Assembly: GCF_003797825.1 (NCBI RefSeq)
Contig: NZ_RKME01000004.1
Location: 186,001-250,000, forward strand
Direction: 5' to 3'
Length of the DNA: 64,000 bases
Origin: Gordonia sp. OPL2
GTDB lineage: Bacteria > Actinomycetota > Actinomycetes > Mycobacteriales > Mycobacteriaceae
Both the position numbers and the translations under genes were made by a program. Within the stretch, counting starts at the first letter, position 1. Every line of letters starts with the position of its first letter. This document shows, one piece after another, positions 63,261 through 64,000 of this stretch. A model generated the notes under the pieces. That model was not told the DNA's origin and did not search any database. It saw only the letters and a program-made list of their open reading frames with translations.

Positions 63261-63689
63261 CTAGGACAGCAGGTTTCCGCCTGCGCCGCCGAGTGCGCCG
63301 ATGGCGATCTGCGATGCCGCCCCGCCCAGCGCTAACGCAACCTGACGGAATCGACTGCGCTGTTCCTCTGGCTGCGACTCGTCGTCGGCGGCGGCTTCTA
63401 GAGCGGAAATCAGCCGCTCCAACTGGGTCTGCGGTGAGGGCCACTGACCAGCAACCCGAAGCGCGTGGCCGGTAGGCGGACCCATGATCGAGACGCCCCC
63501 GCCGTAATCCTCTTCAACCTCGAAGAACGGTTCTCGACCGAGAGCGCGGACGGCGCGCTGGACCGTGTCGATATCTAGCCCACACGCCCTTGCTAGCTCG
63601 TTCGGCTGCGCGGGGTAGCCGGTCTCGTCGTAAATCTGAACGGCTGCGCGCAATACAGGCAGGTCTCGCTCGGTCCAGGTGTCAGTCAT
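63261..63689 (-). CDS. Small winged-helix-like protein with glycine-rich hydrophobic tail
   Basis: A 142-aa protein. Residues 1-60 (WTERDLPVLRAAVQIYDETGYPAQPNELARACGLDIDTVQRAVRALG) look like a winged helix that could read DNA or protein partners. A charged middle helix follows, and the tail ALGGAASQIAIGALGGAGGNLLS is small-residue rich and hydrophobic, like a glycine-zipper membrane segment. The type recurs in actinobacterial accessory regions; function is unknown. It converges on the HEPN gene with a 57-bp gap. Confidence 0.72.
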   Translation of the reverse strand: MTDTWTERDLPVLRAAVQIYDETGYPAQPNELARACGLDIDTVQRAVRALGREPFFEVEEDYGGGVSIMGPPTGHALRVAGQWPSPQTQLERLISALEAAADDESQPEEQRSRFRQVALALGGAASQIAIGALGGAGGNLLS

Positions 63690-64000
63690 GTGCGTGAGTA
63701 TGCCCCGCTGGTCGGGAAGCCCAGGGCAGCGGCGCGGTGATGGCGAACGCCCCGGCACACTGCCAGACCAGATCGCCGTCAGGGCTGCACCGCCCCGTCG
63801 TGGTCGTCGCGGGGGAGTTGCAGCGCGGCGTCCGTGTCGGCCTGGGTTGCCGATCCGTTCATATATGAATCAGTGAGCACGGCCCAGACCGTCTTTAAGA
63901 ACGCCCGCGACCAGAGCACGTACGTCCCGTAGCACACCTGTATGATTCGGAGTTTCGTGGACTGTTTGGCGCGCAGGCTTCTTTCAATAGGGCGAATTTT
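63690..64000. other. Right-end stretch without a recognisable gene
   Basis: No frame here has support from domain or codon pattern. It holds a perfect 12-bp palindrome, TTCATATATGAA (63858-63869), in an AT-rich patch that could be a promoter or operator. The last 60 bases (for example CTTCTTTCAATAGGGCGAATTTT) are clearly less GC-rich than the rest of the window, consistent with accessory DNA continuing past the edge. Confidence 0.45.

Noticed and set aside
1..64000. CRISPR array
   Set aside because: I saw no regularly spaced repeats with unique spacers; the repeats at 20658-20822 are two direct copies and one inverted copy only.

Overview
The window is a high-GC, densely packed chromosomal segment of an actinobacterium of the order Mycobacteriales. 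Gordonia or a close relative is the best guess. The evidence is gene content and order matching the mycobacterial blocks Rv3752c-Rv3755c (tadA, its partner, tyrA), Rv3143-Rv3158 (nuo), Rv3730c/Rv3731 (PrimC/LigC) and Rv0046c-Rv0058 (ino1 to dnaB), frequent GTG starts, 1-8 nt gene overlaps and actinobacterial families (F420-type LLM oxidoreductase, DUF5318, GT87). The species is inferred; no search was run.

Layout. 1-3.2 kb: tyrA, the tadA pair, two small stress-type proteins (one with LEA-like repeats, one CsbD) and tRNA-Ser(CGA). 3.3-20.0 kb (minus strand): a lipoprotein gene coupled to a complete NADH dehydrogenase I operon, nuoA to nuoN, in which nuoE and nuoF form one reading frame. A Rv3143-type receiver protein lies upstream. 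20.6-24.6 kb: a repeat-rich gap, ddl and murF divergent from it, a TipAS-type MerR regulator and a small lipoprotein. 24.7-30.7 kb: a tRNA-guanine transglycosylase lacking its zinc cysteines, an LLM oxidoreductase, two CNNM/CorC transporters and glutamyl-Q-tRNA(Asp) synthetase. 30.7-34 kb: LigC and PrimC, a repeat cluster and a Ca2+/cation antiporter. 34-39.7 kb: a plus-strand cluster of MFS transporter, family III CoA-transferase, acyl-CoA dehydrogenase, LysR regulator and two DUF202 proteins. 39.7-45.5 kb: an SRPBCC protein, aconitase, an MDR oxidoreductase, and ino1 with its PadR regulator. 45.7-54.1 kb: DUF5318, ponA, two GT87 mannosyltransferase-like proteins, HNH, AcuI-type reductase and GNAT. 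54.3-61.5 kb: rpsF-ssb-rpsR-rplI, GAF-ANTAR, a secreted protein, a DnaA-box-rich gap and dnaB with two inteins. 61.5-64 kb: an accessory region with possible insertion-sequence relics, an ApeA-like HEPN defence gene and a small wHTH/hydrophobic-tail protein.

The most unusual items are: (i) a short repeat family that has entered genes, forming the linker of a NuoE-NuoF fusion and lying inside the second DnaB intein; (ii) a DnaB split by two inteins, the first carrying the W-C-T residues of class 3 inteins; (iii) a Tgt-family enzyme with all three zinc-binding cysteines replaced; (iv) an ApeA-like HEPN gene just downstream of dnaB, where M. tuberculosis carries the DarTG locus; (v) a DnaA-box-like cluster upstream of dnaB. 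I found no wholly new multi-gene system that the sequence alone would establish; the 61.5-64 kb island is the likeliest place for one to continue past the right edge.
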